Below, piece by piece: positions 47,344-59,745 of a stretch of DNA of 64,000 bases. Under the pieces are notes generated by a model. That model did not search any database, was not told the DNA's origin, and saw only the letters and a program-made list of their open reading frames with translations. The DNA comes from Albifimbria verrucaria (Eukaryota; Ascomycota; Sordariomycetes; Hypocreales; Stachybotryaceae): NCBI GenBank assembly GCA_020081605.1, contig JAHREC010000013.1, positions 6,572,001-6,636,000 on the forward strand. Reading direction: 5' to 3'. How positions within the stretch are numbered: the stretch's first letter is position 1; each line of letters starts with the position of its first letter. The position numbers were made by a program, and so were the translations under genes.

Positions 47344-49502
47344 ATGCCATCGGTCTACAACAGCCTCCTGCTCCAGGGCAAGCAGATTAGACTGCTACAT
47401 GTGGAGGCCACCAGTCCTCAGATCATATGCAACTTACAAGTAGCATCTTTTGACGATTCTATGGCTTTCGACGCTCTCTCCTATCTATGGGGAGACCCTC
47501 TCTTGTCACGCCCGTCATAGTCAATGGCGACGAAGTCCACATCACCAACAACCTAGCGGAAGCGTTACGAGACATCATCCCACACTGGCAGCGAGAGCAC
47601 CCTGGCCGATTGCTCAGTGCTTTCAGACTTTGGGTAGATGCCTTGTGCATCGATCAGAGTAGCACTGCAGAGAAGAATCACCAGGTTCCTCTGATGTGCG
47701 ACATCTACACACGTGCTGAGCGGGTATACTGTTGGCTTGGCCCGCCAAGTAAAGAAATACATCTTGCTTTCGATGCGATGAATGTGATTCAATCCAAGGT
47801 ATATTTGGAATACAGTCGAGTGTTTGGAGATGCAAAACTAGGGTCATTGTGGACGAATGCTCGACGTGATGTACTTGTGGACGACAGACAAAAATTGGCA
47901 AACACAACACTGGATCTCTCGTGGATGGAGAAACACCCTTTGCTCAATGAGCTAGAAACTGACGGAGGTCCAGAAGCACATGACAAGCTTAGTGCATGGG
48001 AGTGCTTGAACAGGATGACTATGTTGGCGTACTGGAAACGCGTGTGGATTTATCAAGAGCTCACCCTCGCTCAACACCCCGTCTTCATCTGTGGCGCGGC
48101 ACATATCTCGTTTGAAGCCATTATTTCGACACGAATTTTTATTGAGGAGGTCCGCTGGAGTAGGCTCATCAATGCGGATGGATCACGCTTCTTAAGCAAG
48201 AACACTTGGCTCAGTATACTTCTCGGAACCGCCGAAACAAACTGGGCCACGATCGACGCCGTATTCCATGCGAGGGATAGCTTTCACACGCTCTCGTTAT
48301 CCTCGCCTGATTTCAACGGTTGGGGTCTCTCACATTTCGGTAGGTTACTCGAAGCCACCGACCCTCGAGACCACTACTATGGGCTGGTGGCAGTCTCCAG
48401 GCTAGCGCTGGTCCCGGATTATGCCGCATCGCAGTCTGTTGCACAGGTCGCTTGCGATTATTTCAAGAACTACCTGAAGATATACCAACAGTTCCCGGAC
48501 AATTTTACCCTCAATATTGCAGGTCCTCTGTTCTTATTGCAATGGTCAGGGATGGGCAACGGCTGGACTGCGTTTGCTGGCATGCCATCATGGGCCCCAA
48601 ATTATCCAGGAATCGCACAATCAAGAGGAAAGACAGGAAAAATAATAATCGCTCCCTGGTGGTTTCATATCCCAGGATTGAATGTGGAAGTATTTGACAA
48701 GTATAGAGAGATCAAGATTGTAGGAGCCAGTCTCCATGTGCCAGCTATAAGGCTTGACGCCATCAAGACCCCTACACAGGCTCCTGGCCATGTCTGTGGT
48801 CTGTGTTTAAAGTTCCGGACGGTTGAAGCCAGTACCGATGAATTTGACAGAGCAGTGTGTCAGATCATATCTGTTATACACTCACGGCCAGGCGGCAACG
48901 TAGAAGGGACTGATACGCTTCTGATTATGGATCAGCTAGTGACCGAAATTAACAGAGTGTCGCCGCGTCGATCCACGGATTTTCTTCTCCTCCTTTTTAG
49001 TGTTTACAAGAGAATCCGTCTGAAGCGTCTCGATGCCGTGCACAACCTAGAATTTATCTACGAGTTTCTCTTCCTCCTACACCTGGGGATTTAGCTAAAA
49101 CCCTGGCCTTCGCCAGCCAGGGGCTAACTCGCGAGGTGAACTTTTATGCGACCATGCCAAAGAAATTGGCAAATGACCATAGGTGGCCAATATTAGCAGC
49201 AGAGATTTTGGGGTGGCCCATAGATTTGACCCCGTTGGAGGAAGCATACAAGTCATTGCTCATGGAACCAAGCAGGCTTCTTGTGGAGACGCAATCCGGT
49301 TACATAGGTTACTTTCCAGAGCATATTCAGGAAGGTGACGAAGTCTTTCTGCTGCGAGGTTCCCATGTCCCGTCGGTGCTCAGGAAAAGGGGGTCACTAT
49401 CTTCATGTAGGAGTATGTTTTGTGGCAGGCATGACAGCAGAACGGGTCGAGGAATTGGCCAATTCTGGGAAATCAAGCGTTGAAATGGTGGAAATTCGTT
49501 AA
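47344..49502 (+). CDS. HET-domain protein (heterokaryon incompatibility / fungal NLR-like signalling)
   Basis: Fungal non-self recognition protein of the HET family (PF06985), related to TIR-type effectors that can trigger cell death. The domain's first block is IRLLHVEATSP, then FDALSYLWGDPS, LAEALRDIIPHW, and the strongly diagnostic LWVDALCIDQSSTAEKNHQV followed by MCDIYTRAERVYCWLG. Further blocks are YWKRVWIYQELTLAQHPVFI (the RxWxxQE element) and DPRDHYYGLVAV. The C-terminal half is typical of stand-alone HET proteins, with FLLRGSHVPSVLR and a final strand YLHVGVCFVAGMTAE; the stop is TAA at 49502. No intron required; about 718 residues. Three breaks, near 47500 (CCC), 49090 (GGGG) and 49392 (GGGGG), each cured by one base. 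It is the only incompatibility gene in the window. Confidence 0.9.
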
Positions 49503-49921
49503 CTTCTCCAGTCGATCTATAACAAGGAGTTTTCAGTGGTTGGAAGTAGGCAGCATGTCCTTGATTCCTAGGTTTGGCTTAGACAACACACATCACAATG
49601 CTCCATAGGGAAGAGCAGGACAATGGGACCTAACAGTCCCTTATGGCTGTTGCAATTGAGTCCGCTGTTACAATCACACTGCTTCACAGAAATATCCAGT
49701 TATCAATGAAAAGATCAATATTCTTTATGTAAAACACCGCATGTACAGAGTTGATCAAACCAAACACTTGCCTATCTCCCCACCAAAGAAGAAACGCCAA
49801 AGAGCCTATGCAAAGTAATAATACTGTATAAGACGAATTTCATCCAAGTCTTGGCAACTCTCCAATGCGGCAGCCTCCTCTATCGTCGTCTTCAAAACGT
49901 AAGAGGCTCGGTCTACTCGTC
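49503..49921. other. Intergenic spacer, convergent 3' ends
   Basis: 3' flanks of the HET gene and KEX2. No other feature. Confidence 0.4.
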
Positions 49922-52653
49922 TTAGCGCCTGCTGCTGCTGCCACCACCTAGAGGCTTTGTCTCGCCCTTTTCGTTCACGTCGCTATCATCGTCGCTCTCC
50001 TCACCAACCACATACTCATCCCTATCACCCGCGTCAGGAGATTGCCCTGCCGGACGGTCCTTGTATCCATCAAAGTCCTCGTCGTCGCTGCCCCCAGCGA
50101 AGGCATCATACAGCTCTCCGCCACGGGTACGGCGGGACTTCTTGCCGCCGGCCGCCGTCTTCTCGACGCCGCCAGCTAGACCTTCGGTCTCCTGCTCGTC
50201 AACAAGCTCAAATTCATAGTTGTCACGGGGCTGTTACGCAGGCGGCGGCGACGGGCAACCCAGAACCAGATACCCAGGCCGGTGCAGAAGGCGACGATCA
50301 GACCAATGGCGCCGTAAATCCAGATCTGGACCTTCTTGGATGCACCGAACGTGGGAAGCCACGATACCCAGGATGATTCTGCAGAGGCGGCGCTTGGCTC
50401 GCTAGATTGAGGGGCCTCCTGAGCTACGTTGGTGCCAGACGCTGTGCTGTCGATTTCCGTAGAAGTAGGGTCGGCGGCAGGCTTAGTGGGCCTGTTGGGG
50501 TGGTCCGATGGAACGGACAGCTCGGCGGGGGTGCTGGTAGGCTTGGGAGGCAGGCTGGTGGTAGCGACAGCGCCGCTGGTGGTGGGCAGGATGACATCGT
50601 GGTCGGCGTCGTCATTCTCTTCAGGCATGGGGAGGAGGAATGCCTTCTGCGCGTCAATGGACTCGCCCCAGAGCTTCAGGTGCCAGTCGACAAAGGTTCC
50701 GTGGTTGCCATTCTCGTGAGTATCCCTCACGATAAGGGTCCAAGTTCCGACGCCCTTCTCTCCCCTAGTTGCAGCGTTAGTAATAGACCATCGATATGGG
50801 AGGGTGGAATTGCAGCATACCAATGGACAACGCTCATGAAGGTCCAGTCGTCGTAGCCACCATCGTGGTCGTCGCTCTGTCGATCCGTCGCAATATGGCT
50901 GATGATCTTCTCAGGGCTGATCAAGTCCACGCTAAGATCACCACGACGAGTGTGGTTAACATTCATGGTCACGGTGACATGCTCAACACGAGCCAGGTTG
51001 GCCTGCTTAAGCATATCCTCGGTAACCTCAAAAGTGACGAGCAGGCCGTCCTTTCCTTCAGGGATGGGTTTCTTAATGTGCAGCCATGGCGAGAAATACC
51101 AGGCCTGAGGCTTGACCTTGTTCCAAGTCTTGGCTCTTTCAACAATGGCGTACGAATCGATTTTGCCGTAACCAAATGTGTGGCTGAACTTCTTGCCAAT
51201 GGCCGTCTCTTGCCATTCAGCTTCAGGATCATCGACGTGGGCAGCCGTCTCCATGGCAAGGTACTGGAAGTCTCTCCATGACAGGTCGGGACGCACTTCG
51301 ATGACCAAGGCAAAGATACCAGCAGCGAGGGAGCAGCGGCTGATGTGCCTCCGTGGCTGTCGGAACAGCTGTTGGCACCGACATCGGTGGTGTGCTGATC
51401 GGTCAGTCAGTAAATGGTTGGACAGGAAAATTAATCAGACAAAGTCAATCGAGCGAAGTAAATGAAGAAATGCACATAACAAAAACGTACGATAAACAAT
51501 TCAGGACTTACAATTGAATCACCACTGCCGCTACTGTACGTAACGACCAGCTGGGCAGAGCAGAGCTCCGAGTAATAGGGTGCTTTCCGGCGCGGTCGAC
51601 AGCACCAACGGTAATACTGTAAATGGAGTTTGTGTATCCGTCAAAGTTGCAGTTATCACCGGCTGAGGCACCGTTACCGCTGGCAAAGACATAGATGGAG
51701 CCCAGGCCATCTCGGCCTTTCTGGATGCCTTGAAGCATGGCGCGTCTGATGAGAACGCCGGGAGCCTCCATGGACCTTCCGTCGTCTGGAGGGCCCCAAG
51801 AGCATGAATAGATGTTGTTCTTGTCGTACTTGTAGATCATGGCCTCGGCCTCGTCAGCGTCGCTAATAGCCTTGCTCAGAATTCGAATGCCAGCAATCTT
51901 GGAGTCGTAAGCGACACCAATGCCGCAAACATTGTTCTTGACGGCAGAAACCTCGCCGGCGCATCGTGTGCCGTGCCTATCCTCGGGAGCTCCGGCTTGG
52001 GTTCGTTGTCGTTGTCATTATAATCCCAGGAACCCTCGGCGAAGTAGTTATCCTTGAGGTCGTTGCTAAACATGTCGAGACCGTCGTCGACAATGGCAAC
52101 AGTGGCGTTCTTACCGGTGACACCATTGAGCCAAACTTGGGTGACGTTGACGTCGTGGCCGAGCTGGACGGGGTTGAACAAGTGCCACTGCTCGTTGAAA
52201 ATGGGGTCATAGATGTTCAAGGCCTTCATGACCTGGCTAAGGCGCTGCGTCCCGACCGGGTCAGCTTCGCGCGGGTATACGGGAGCAACGTAGCCCGGGG
52301 AGGCGGAGGAACGACACGCTTATGAAGATGCATGCGGGCCTCCTGCTTGCGCGCGAGCTTGACACCGTCGAGGACATCTTCATCGCCAAGCTGTCGCTTT
52401 CTCCGCCTGCGCTCCTTGAGTTCCACGGCGACGACATCGTGCTCGGCCTTTGAGGTGCGGAAGACGTGGTGATCAGCGAGCTCGCTAAGCTGGCCTTCGT
52501 GGGCCAAGCCAAGGCGGGCGGCGACTTGCTCGGGGAGGTGGAGGAATCGAGGTGGAGGACGTAGTAATCGTTCTTGGTGTAGTCTCTGGGTATGCGCGTG
52601 GCATGAGACAGGCCAGCAAAGCCCAGAAGGCCAAGCAGCGATGCGACCTTCAT
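49922..52653 (-). CDS. KEX2: Kexin (KEX2/KexB), subtilisin-like Golgi processing protease
   Basis: Type I membrane protease of the late Golgi, cutting after KR and RR in secreted precursors. Signal peptide MKVASLLGLLGFAGLSHA, propeptide with the cluster ERRRRKR and a later LHKR, then the S8 catalytic domain: Asp in VAIVDDGLDMFSNDLKDNY, His in DRHGTRCAGEVSA, oxyanion Asn region IYVFASGNGASAGDNCNFDG and Ser in SDSHGGTSAAAPS. The P domain follows (VEHVTVTMNVNHTRRGDL; ISHIATDRQSDDHDGGYDDW), then a Ser/Thr-rich stalk, a membrane helix (IWIYGAIGLIVAFCTGLGIW) and an acidic cytosolic tail. Introns: 51395-51511, and 50765-50820 just after VVHW. Breaks occur near 52555, 52275, 51975, 51545, 51330 and 50220, nearly all in GC runs. 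Likely processes the repeat protein at 16020 and possibly the small secreted protein at 12303. Confidence 0.95.
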
Positions 52654-54600
52654 GGCGAAGGTGAGGAAGGACGCGGGATGGGAAAAGGAGTTTGTCGGAA
52701 TTTAACACATGGGGGCGAGGGCGCTCTTCAGGACCGGCCGTGACAGCGGAAAGCAACGAATCGACTGTGAGGAGGAGGTTGAGGTTAGCACGATGAATTC
52801 GTAAGAAAGAGCAGCGGCAGAAGCAGCAAAAATTATGATGGCGAGCCAAGGCAAGTTCTGTGGCAACCAGGGGCCCGTATCGTGCGTGTCCTTGACAGAG
52901 ACGGCCAATGCTGACAGATGACACGGGAGGAGTGGAAAGGATGGGCGCGCGCACTCACCTAAGATTAGGGAATACCAACAGCGCCTCTATCGCGTGTGCA
53001 AGGGAAAGCACAGAGAGTGAAGACGAAGCGTTGGGAAGTTGAACGGGGACAGAAGTCAGAAGTGCAAAACGCTAGAAGAGCTGGGAGGTTGTCGTGGCAG
53101 GTTCCAGGATGGATTAGTCGAGATCCAATCCAGGGATCGCCGCTAGTGGGGAGAGATGAGAAGCGCCTTCTTTCCTTGGCTCTTCCTTTTTTCGCTGCCT
53201 GTGACTGTGACTTCGCCATGTCCTTCTGGTAGCGGTAGTGGTAGCTCTGTGACCCTGCATCGACGGAGGTACCTGTGGTGAGATACATGTGCCTGTACGG
53301 CCGGTACCTTTTGCCTCTGCACTTATAATTAGTGCCACAAGGCAGGTACCTGGTGCTGCGCCTCGCAAATAGGCTACTGTGAAGGTATCCCTGAGGGGCT
53401 CTGCTTGTGAATCTGCCTCCGCCCGTACCGCGTGCCACACCTCGAGGTACCTCGCTGTCCTATGAGCCTACTACAGCACAGCGCAGCACAGCACCAAATA
53501 ACACAGCACGCCTTTCCTCCGGTCAGCGGTACATGCTAGCAGGTAGCCCGGTATCCAGTTTTAAGGGACCGGCCACCTGTCAAGGTCCCTGCCTGAAAGT
53601 ACCCCAAGTATCCTTCTGGCCCCATCGCCGCCCACGGATAATCAGGGGCCATTGCGCGTCCAAATTCCCCTTTGGACAGACCATCAATAGGGTCTCGTCC
53701 GTCGCCGTCTTAACCGTATGTAAACTGTGCCGTACCATGACAATATCTCGATACCTAAGGGTAAGCTGCCAAGAACTTCTGTGTGGCCTTCTAGATGTCC
53801 CCATTAATTGCGACTACAAAATCTCACTCGCTCCCCAATCGCCACGCGTCACAGCGCATCCACCGGAGAATGCGACATCTCTTGTTCCAGGTCGTCATGC
53901 AGCACGCGGTATCCATTCCAGTGTCTTGCGTCTTGACCAGAAAGATCCTCTTTTGGTTTTGGCTTTGGTTTTGGTTTTGCCCCGCTGGAGCCAGCGAGCT
54001 AGCTACTGTACTGTGTTGTGCTGTGCTTGTGCTGTATTCAGGCCCACTAATCTTGCGACTGGCAATAGAGTTGGCCAGGTCTGTGCACCTAGTCAGCAAA
54101 CATATCGCCATTTACGTTCTTCTTATACGATGCTGTATTGTCAAGCTAGGGCTGTATTGTAAACGTCTGTAGAATTTTATTTTTATTTTGGTAATAACGT
54201 TGTCAATCACGTCTCTGTCGTATATTTTGCCCCCTCACCTAGGTGTACATCAATAGTCCAAGCGGTTCGGCTCGTCTCCTCCGCACGCCCATCACTAACA
54301 AGAATCATGTTTCTTAGTTGTTTCACTCTAAATATCCACTCCAAGCCAGCTACCCTGCATCTCAGTAAACCACAGCTAAGCCAACCCATCCCAGTTACAA
54401 GACAATCACTCAACCTTCAAATTGGCAAAAAATATATATGAATAAATATGCACATCTTTAGAACTTTTGAATTTCACTATCATGACTGCCCGCTAAAATC
54501 AATCCATAATCTGCTCTAAAAAAACTCCTTGACGCCGAGCCTCTACTACGCCCTTGCTCCGTCTATTCCGTAAAGACGTCATCACATATAGGTAGCTTTA
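52654..54600. other. Intergenic region with clustered AGGTACCT palindromes
   Basis: 1.95 kb between KEX2 (minus) and MIR1 (minus). It includes the KEX2 promoter, four GGTACCT elements at 53267-53452, a short GCACA tandem at 53470-53495 and a GGTTTT-type repeat near 53953-53980. A 251-codon open frame at 53407 crosses these repeats and is not called. Confidence 0.45.
53267..53452. repeat. Cluster of four GGTACCT elements
   Basis: AGGTACCT at 53267, 53344 and 53445, and GGTACCT at 53303, within 186 bases. A further copy lies at 32234, before ERD2. The eight-base palindrome would be rare by chance at this density. Confidence 0.6.
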
Positions 54601-55602
54601 GGTCAGAGCAGCCTCCTTGTGAATCTCAATGCTAGGTGGTGCACCCGTGAGCGTCTTGCACTGCGCGTAAATCACAAACTGCGCTCCCACCAATCCACAC
54701 GTCATGACGATACGTGGTCCCAGGCCCGTTAGCAGCAGTCGCTTGGGACCAAATTCGCGTGCCAGCTGGAACATTCGGCTCGTGGCGCTCTGCTTGGAAT
54801 CGCCAGCGCCCTTGTTGATGGCTGACAGCAGCGTGTCAGCCGGGTGCGACAGCACTGCAGCGGCGACACCAGCAATTACGCCCGACGTCAGCTCCACACC
54901 CGTCGACTCCAGCCGGCTCAGCTGGGCTTTGCGCTCGGGACCCATGGCTCGGTAGATGACTTCGTTGGCTGCCTCATGCACGGTGAACTGGCCGATCGCG
55001 AAAGGCACCTGCTTGAACAGCAGCGGCACGAATCCCGAGTAGAATCCGCGGAGGCCTTCCTCACGGGCCATGCGCATGAAGCCAGTCGTGAGCCCGTTGG
55101 CGTAGCCTCGTTGCGAAACAAGGCGGATACGAGTGGCCTCAAGGGGACAGAGCAGAATGTCCGCGAAGAACTCGGCAGAAGCGCTGGCGGAGAGGTAGAC
55201 GGCGGTGCGATGAGGCACGGCTGCGTCAGGTCCGCCGAGGACTGAGATGTACTTCTTCTTGAAGAACTCGTAGCCGCTGAATTTGGCACCGCCCTGGACG
55301 AGGTAGCCAACGGCCGTGGGGCCGAATCCGGTGAGCAGAGCCGAGGCGCCCTCCTTGGCGACAATGGTGCGCCCGGCCTTGAGCATGTTGAGACCCTTCA
55401 TGGCATCGTCGACCTGGATGCGCGTCTTGACGACGTCGATGGGTGTGACAGCCTAGAGTTCATTCGTGAGCACGATCGTCCAATCTCAGCACGAATTGAC
55501 GTGACCTACGGCGTGGGTAGAGGTTGCGGCCAGACCGCCGGCCGCGAAGAACTTGACATAGTCACTGAACGTGAACTGAGGTAGCTCGTTTTTGGAAGAC
55601 AT
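54601..55602 (-). CDS. MIR1: Mitochondrial phosphate carrier
   Basis: Inner-membrane carrier importing phosphate with protons for ATP synthesis. Exon 1 (55602-55510, MSSKNELPQFTFSDYVKFFA) and exon 2 (55452-54601) flank a 57-base intron; the junction reads GGLAATSTHAAVTPIDVVKT. Three carrier repeats each carry the PxD/ExxK/R signature: PIDVVKTRIQ, PLEATRIRLVSQ and PADTLLSAINK. Phosphate-carrier hallmarks are ALLTGFGPTAVGYLVQGGAK, SAEFFADILLCPLEATRIRL and the C-terminal GAPPSIEIHKE. About 315 residues, normal length. The frame is intact, in contrast to most genes here. Start ATG 55602 agrees with the family. Confidence 0.95.
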
Positions 55603-58600
55603 GGTGATGACGCTGTGACTGGCTTGCTGTCTATGAAGGAACTCTTCCGATTTGGATGTGAAGATTGGTGATGCGAGGTGAACGGTTGGCAATAGATGAA
55701 TTAAGAAGAGAAAAAGGAAATATACCCGGGTCAGTTTGTCACGATAAGAGAAGCTGTCACCAAAGTCAATTGCGCCAAAGGCCTGCGACATGTGCAGACA
55801 GCCTTTCCTGTTTATCTGCCAGACCCGGGCCTATGACGTCGTTACGTGCCGGAAGATCCGGGGCTTTCGGCGACTCCACCGAGCGACCCAAACACCAGCA
55901 CAACCAAGCTTTCATCGTCATTATTATTCCTCGCTCTCCCGATGGTCCCCTTTTTTATTTTACTGTTAAACTAAATCCTGTAGCACGGAGTTCGGCTTTC
56001 GGGCGGTAGAGGTGATAGTGTCCCGTCATTTTGCGACCGTTGCTGTCTGTCGCGTGCCGGCTTCTCCGAGAGACTGCCGACCTCGGCAATTGATCTGAAG
56101 CTGATGACGATGCAGACTTGGATTGTCTTTCTGTTGCACAATTCTATGCACTTCAACAATACTGTCGTTCTTGCAACCATTTTTTCCCACCATGGCTGAC
56201 ACGCATGGCCCCAGACACAGTACAGCCTGGCCGACTCCGCATGCTAATTAGCACCATCATCGACCCCCTTGCTCAGGATAAATTGTCCCCAATCAGCCCT
56301 GCTGGGCGCTTCGAGCCGGCATTGTCAGCTTCCCGTCCGATCTGCTTGGGTTCTCTCTCCACGGACCCAAGCAACAGAGGGATCCTCTCGGTCTTTCTCC
56401 TCCCTCGTTTCCTCTTCCACGGCATCGGTTCCCAAAACATCACGACGCCCACAATGAGACGCTGACAAACAGCAACCCAACCGTCGTTGCCTAAAATCCC
56501 CGGCATGAAGAAGGTGTGTATGCACGTTTATGCGTGTTGGTTCGCGACCCAAGCGGTGAGATGAAGCTTCCATGCAGGCAGACGGCAACCCATCCCCATG
56601 GTCATGGTGCGCCGCCCAGCCAGAGTGTCGGATCCGACTGCCACACAGCACAGCTCGCCACCGCCAATTGACGCTCCCACCCTGGGGTTTCACTCCACAC
56701 CTCCTGCATTGGAAAAGGAAACCCTTCGAGCATCTGCCATGTTTAGGGGCAGGGCGCCCTTCTGCTGGGACTCTTGACGGCGCCCTGCTCGCTTCTAGAA
56801 AAGGCCCGATGGTGTGATTCTCGACGGGTGCCTTGGCTGTGAGATGTTAATCTTGCCTGCCGCATCTGTTGACAACTTCGGTATACCGCCGTCTGTATCC
56901 TTGAGGATAATGTGATGAAGGATAATCACTTCGGGCTACGGTATTAATTCCGCTTCTTGAAGTGTTAGTAGCAGCCGGCCTGTGGTTCTGTCTGTTACCG
57001 CACCCGTAGTTCGGTGAGAGATAATTTGTGAGGCTCTAGATACGTAGGAAACACCGACAAAAGCCTTTCTAAGCCGTGCCCTCACAAGACACTCCGCTGC
57101 AGACTCAACCTTGCTCTTCGCGCGCAACGCCAACCCGCTCGTCCACTCGTTAACACCGGCGCCAAGTGCAGTCAGTTATCCAAATCCAGCATACCGGCCG
57201 GGCACATCAATTGCAAAAAACCCATGCCTGAATCCTGGCTCGAGAAAAATCCACAATCACAACTACCGTTTGACCTTTGGCTTCCTCTTTGCTCATCATC
57301 TGCAGCATGCCTCTCAAGCCGCGAAACGAAAGGGGACAAATAGGGTCCACCTCTGGTGGCACTCTTGCCAGGCAACGAATCAAACGTGCAGCAGAATATC
57401 TCAAAAGGAGAAGAGCGAAAAGCCGGGCCCTGTAACACAGGATCAATTTTTTTCTCTCACTGATCCTCCTGTGCCCGGGTGGGTGCATGGCGGGACAGTC
57501 GATTTTGAGGCTCTGCCCCGGACGTTGCTCTGGGTGAACCAGATATGAGCCCCCTAAAGCTGGGAACCCGTCCGTGCAGACCAGTTCCTTCTAACTCCTT
57601 TCAACACCGAGCCTCTCAATTCCATGTAAGTGTGATTCCGTTATCCAAGTCTTTCCTTGTTTGATCCGCATACCTCATGTTCCATTGCGTCTCAGCACCG
57701 AGAAATTGGAAACCTCCCTTTGGACCTGCATCATGCAGGTCTTATCATCACAACCCACCGTAAGCAGGCCAAGATGCCGTTGTCAATCTCTGGCAACCTT
57801 CTTTGAGTCGGTGTATGTTGTATCCGTTGTGGGATGGTGTGATGTTCATCTCCGGAAACCATGAAGATGCGTCAGTGTGCATGCTCGGGGTGTGCTGCTG
57901 TCATACTGCGTCTCTCCCCGGCAGCTATTGAACAAGGGTATTTGTTTTGACCCGGCGGTCTGGCATGCAACGTGGTAGGGCATCATTATCTGTCGCTCGG
58001 CCCCGGTCCATCTTGGTGGTGTTGTGTGCGTGTGTGCGTATAGCCTCCTTCTCCACGCACCCATCCACCAAGCCTGTCAAACCAAGACCGGGACCCAGCC
58101 GCGGCTTGCGCAGGTGCATTAGACTGACCCGACTCTCCCTCTCGCTACCAAAAGGTCCACCGACCCCATTCTTCTAGAACCTTGTCAAGGCGGTAGCTGG
58201 ATTATTGGGATGGCCCTCCCCTTGCTCGCCGGATGCGAGGCCAGCAGTTCCGTCACACTTTCACACCGCAATAGTGCAGTTCCGGCAAATCATGGTATGG
58301 GACAACCCGCAATTACGTGCACAATCTGGGCCCAAGAACCAGACACTCGGTACCCGCTGTTCCTGGAATGGTTAGGGAGATAACTAGGGTGGAAGGATGT
58401 TGATGTTATGGTAGTCGGCGGGTGCCGCGTTTCCAGCCGCGTGACTATGTTTCCCAGCATAGAAAAGCCTAATAAATATGTTATCAATCACGTAACAAGC
58501 CCAAGGATGTTCCGTCTTCCCCTTCCGACTCTATTCTTAGGTATATAAGGAGACTGGCTTCAGCATTCCTCATATATCTCCAGCTGAAAGTTGGTTTCAT

Positions 58601-58664
58601 AGCTGGCTATGATTAATTTTTCACGCATTTGATTTGCTTGGAAGTTTCTTGTTCTCTGGCAGCA
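55603..58664. other. 3-kb region without a supported gene
   Basis: No coding signal I can defend on either strand; the longest open frames (114-145 codons) have no domain and no splice support. There is a TATA box at its right end (58542). It may hold a non-coding RNA or a gene too broken to see. Confidence 0.4.
58542..58548 (+). promoter_or_regulatory. TATA box of the disordered-protein gene
   Basis: tatataa, 123 bases before the ATG at 58665, in the context aggtatataagg. Confidence 0.5.
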
Positions 58665-59745
58665 ATGCAAGATTTATTAGGTATTGGTGTCGGCGCCGAC
58701 AGCGCTGTGCCGCCCTCAGACTCTGACTCAGGGGCAAGGCAACTCCGGCGTGACAGCAGCATTAGTCTCGAAGACCCATCCCAAACAGCACAGCGGTACG
58801 TTAGCAAAGCCTTATGCCTAACTATGGCATTTCTAACAGTTGTTTAATAAACAGACACCACGCTAATAACCGTTCGGACGTCGCGGCCGAGGATCACGTG
58901 GAAGGCTCTGATGAGACAAGGCAATCAGGCGGCCGTACGCCTCCTGCTAGGCTACAAATATTTGATAGACCCATCTCTTCTAGTCCTACACAGGCGGGCT
59001 CTCCTTTAGTCTCTGAATCGGACCAGTCTTTAACTCCTGTTACGCCAAATCCGTTGCGGGCATGGCTGCAACACACTGATGACCTACCGCTTGGTCGTAG
59101 AACCGATGGCCCCGGTTCAGTCGGTTCAGTCGGGGCAGCTCAAAGGGCTAGAGATCGTGCTGCTGCGAATGCGGATAACACGTTGCTAGGAAGCTCTCAC
59201 CAGCCTGAAACTAGTCGCCCACGCGACGGCCTTCAGACGCCAAAAACTTGGACCCCAGGTTCAGTAACGCCTTGCGCTTCTGTTGACCAGCAGGCCAAGG
59301 GAAGTGCATCAGAGCCAAGTGATGGCGACAGAACTCCTATGGATGTGTCTCCCTAGCAAGCCACTCGGCCTCGCCTAGATCTGGCTCGCCGATGTCTGAT
59401 ATTCACGAAACCCCGAGACCTTCCACGGCAGAACGAGACAGTCCAATAGAGCCAAGGGCTGATGACGAAGACGCCGAGAAAGGGCCTCAAAGCCCGGTAA
59501 GATATCGTCGGTATGTTGCAGGAAATCCCTCTAACGCTGGGGTACAGAACTGATGTCGTAGCGCGGGCGATGCGTCACGACAAGCGATCCGAATTCGACG
59601 ACGAGTAAGGATGAAGAAGCGCCGATTGGAGAAGGAGAAACACTACGAAGGGAGCGTAGATGAGCGATTTGGACTTTGTGAAGCACACGATGGGGAGAAA
59701 CGAAATGGTGATGCCGACATATCATTGAAACATTACAACATCTGA
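58665..59745 (+). CDS. Unknown Ser/Pro-rich disordered protein
   Basis: I recognise no domain. Exon 1 reads MQDLLGIGVGADSAVPPSDS and ends TAQR at a GTACGT donor (58797); exon 2, from about 58855, reads HHANNRSDVAAEDHVEGSDE and continues with many SP/TP pairs (TPVTPNPLRAWL, QTPKTWTPGSVTP, DGDRTPMDVSP). A stop at 59356 is probably a break in a CCC run, because the next frame goes on with LASHSASPRSGSPMSDIHET. A possible last intron (59499 to about 59561) would add a basic end, KKRRLEKEKHYEGSVDERFG, stopping at 59745. The SP/TP density and the RRRVRMKKRR patch suggest a phosphorylated nuclear protein, but this is inference. Exon 1-2 is firmer than the rest. Confidence 0.45.

Noticed and set aside
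53407..54162. 251-codon ORF between KEX2 and MIR1
   Set aside because: Crosses microsatellites and palindrome repeats, begins without an ATG in a coding context, and contains no recognisable domain.
57111..57548. 145-codon ORF in the gene-poor region
   Set aside because: No domain, no similarity to any family I know, and amino-acid composition like random translation.
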